From CAZGSG01 sp964528095 (GTDB lineage: Bacteria; Bacteroidota; Bacteroidia; Chitinophagales; Chitinophagaceae), in the NCBI GenBank assembly GCA_964528095.1, contig CAZGSG010000119.1:1-16176 (forward strand): a stretch of DNA of 16,176 bases, given 5' to 3'. The translations under genes were made by a program, and so were the position numbers. This document shows, piece by piece, positions 15,944 to 16,176 of the stretch; positions within the stretch are counted from its first letter, which is position 1; every line of letters starts with the position of its first letter. Under the pieces are notes generated by a model. That model saw only the letters and a list, made by a program, of their open reading frames with translations, was not told the DNA's origin and searched no databases.

Positions 15944-16176
15944 CCGATTAATGATATCAGAAAGATGGATATCGGGATATCTCGTCGATCTTTCCAGGTC
16001 GGCCGTGTCGATGAATCCATGCTTTAGTGCCGGGCCTTCAAAAACCTGGTCTACACTATACCCCTTTTACAACATTTGCGCCAACGTATAAAAAGGAATG
16101 GCCGGGGAAAAAAAATTTTTAATTAATTTAAAAATCCTCCCCACTCTTTTTTAAAATACTTCACCTTCCCTTTCCC
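15944..16176 (-). pseudogene. Broken 5' extension of the baseplate gene (in-frame stop and apparent frameshift near the end)
   Basis: The baseplate frame stays open from 15943 up to 16066, then meets TAA at 16067-16069. Beyond it the same frame reads NFFSPAIPFYTLAQML, stop, KGYSVDQVFEGPALKHGFID, which looks like continuous conserved protein with one nonsense codon. Further out, family-like residues KYFKKEWGGFLN appear in a different frame (about 16123-16160), implying an indel in the homopolymer-rich stretch around 16107-16135. The last 70 bases are dominated by runs of A, T and C. The gene is either truly damaged or, more likely, the end of a contig carries base-calling errors. No promoter is claimed here. 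Confidence 0.6.

Larger units (their letters stand above)
1..16176 (-). other. Single long operon: eCIS tail genes followed by kinase/phosphatase/vWA block
   Basis: All genes share one direction. The gaps, in order of transcription, are 1, 24, 4, 21, 10, 60, 31 and 32 bases. No hairpin-plus-T-run terminator and no convincing Bacteroidota promoter (TTTG then TAnnTTTG) was found in the gaps. The 60-base gap before the phosphatase gene is the only one with room, and it holds just a loose TTTG without a good -7 element. Co-transcription is inferred from spacing. Confidence 0.75.

Noticed and set aside
16060..16075. Programmed stop-codon readthrough or frameshifting (TTG TAA AAG GGG) in the baseplate gene
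   Set aside because: No recoding signal is visible, and the adjacent tail shows further errors or frame changes, so sequence error or decay is simpler.
16090..16176. AT-rich right end as a promoter or attachment site
   Set aside because: The stretch still encodes family-like baseplate residues on the minus strand, and no promoter boxes or direct repeats were found.

Overview
The window looks like a piece of a Bacteroidota chromosome, possibly a Chitinophagales-type soil or plant-associated organism. This is inferred from the base composition, the lack of clear Shine-Dalgarno sites at most starts, and protein styles typical of that phylum. All ten recognisable gene segments lie on the minus strand. 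Intergenic gaps run from 1 to 60 bases, so the stretch reads as one long operon transcribed from the right end towards the left end. Both ends cut through genes. Every plus-strand reading frame seen is an antisense shadow.

Right half (16176 down to about 6648) is the tail end of an extracellular contractile injection system (eCIS, the Afp/PVC/MAC type of phage-tail-like particle). In order of transcription it holds a baseplate-type protein whose 5' end is broken at the window edge, the CIS tape-measure protein (607 aa), and the CIS AAA+ ATPase (447 aa). These are followed by a very large DUF4157/'eCIS core domain' protein (1332 aa) with an HELTH zinc-protease-like motif, a long hydrophobic/amphipathic helical body and a distinct C-terminal domain. 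The last is the likely cargo or effector. The order baseplate, tape measure, AAA+, DUF4157 protein matches known eCIS loci.

Left half (6626 down to 1) is an accessory signalling block. It holds a 77-aa unknown protein, a von Willebrand A protein flanked by zinc-ribbon-like cysteines, and a membrane PP2C phosphatase with a secreted sensor-like N-terminus. Two paralogous membrane proteins with protein-kinase-like N-terminal domains follow. vWA + PP2C + kinase is the composition of the TerY-phosphatase-kinase triad known from tellurium-type stress loci; here it sits directly behind eCIS genes.

The most unusual object is the leftmost gene. After the kinase-like domain, an Ig-like domain and one membrane helix, it continues into a clear EF-Tu-type GTPase domain with G1, G2 and G4 intact. 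Its switch II DxxGH motif has become D-G-R-S-N, losing the glycine and the catalytic histidine. Its paralogue next door carries IPT/Ig-like beta domains in the same place. A membrane kinase with an EF-Tu look-alike, in an operon with a phosphatase, a vWA protein and an injection system, is the candidate for an undescribed system.

A reasonable working model, which is inference, is that the kinases and phosphatase sense the envelope and use the vWA protein as adaptor to control assembly, loading or firing of the injection particle. The EF-Tu-like module would then act as sensor, bait or immunity element. No RNA genes, CRISPR arrays, insertion sequences or integration sites were seen.
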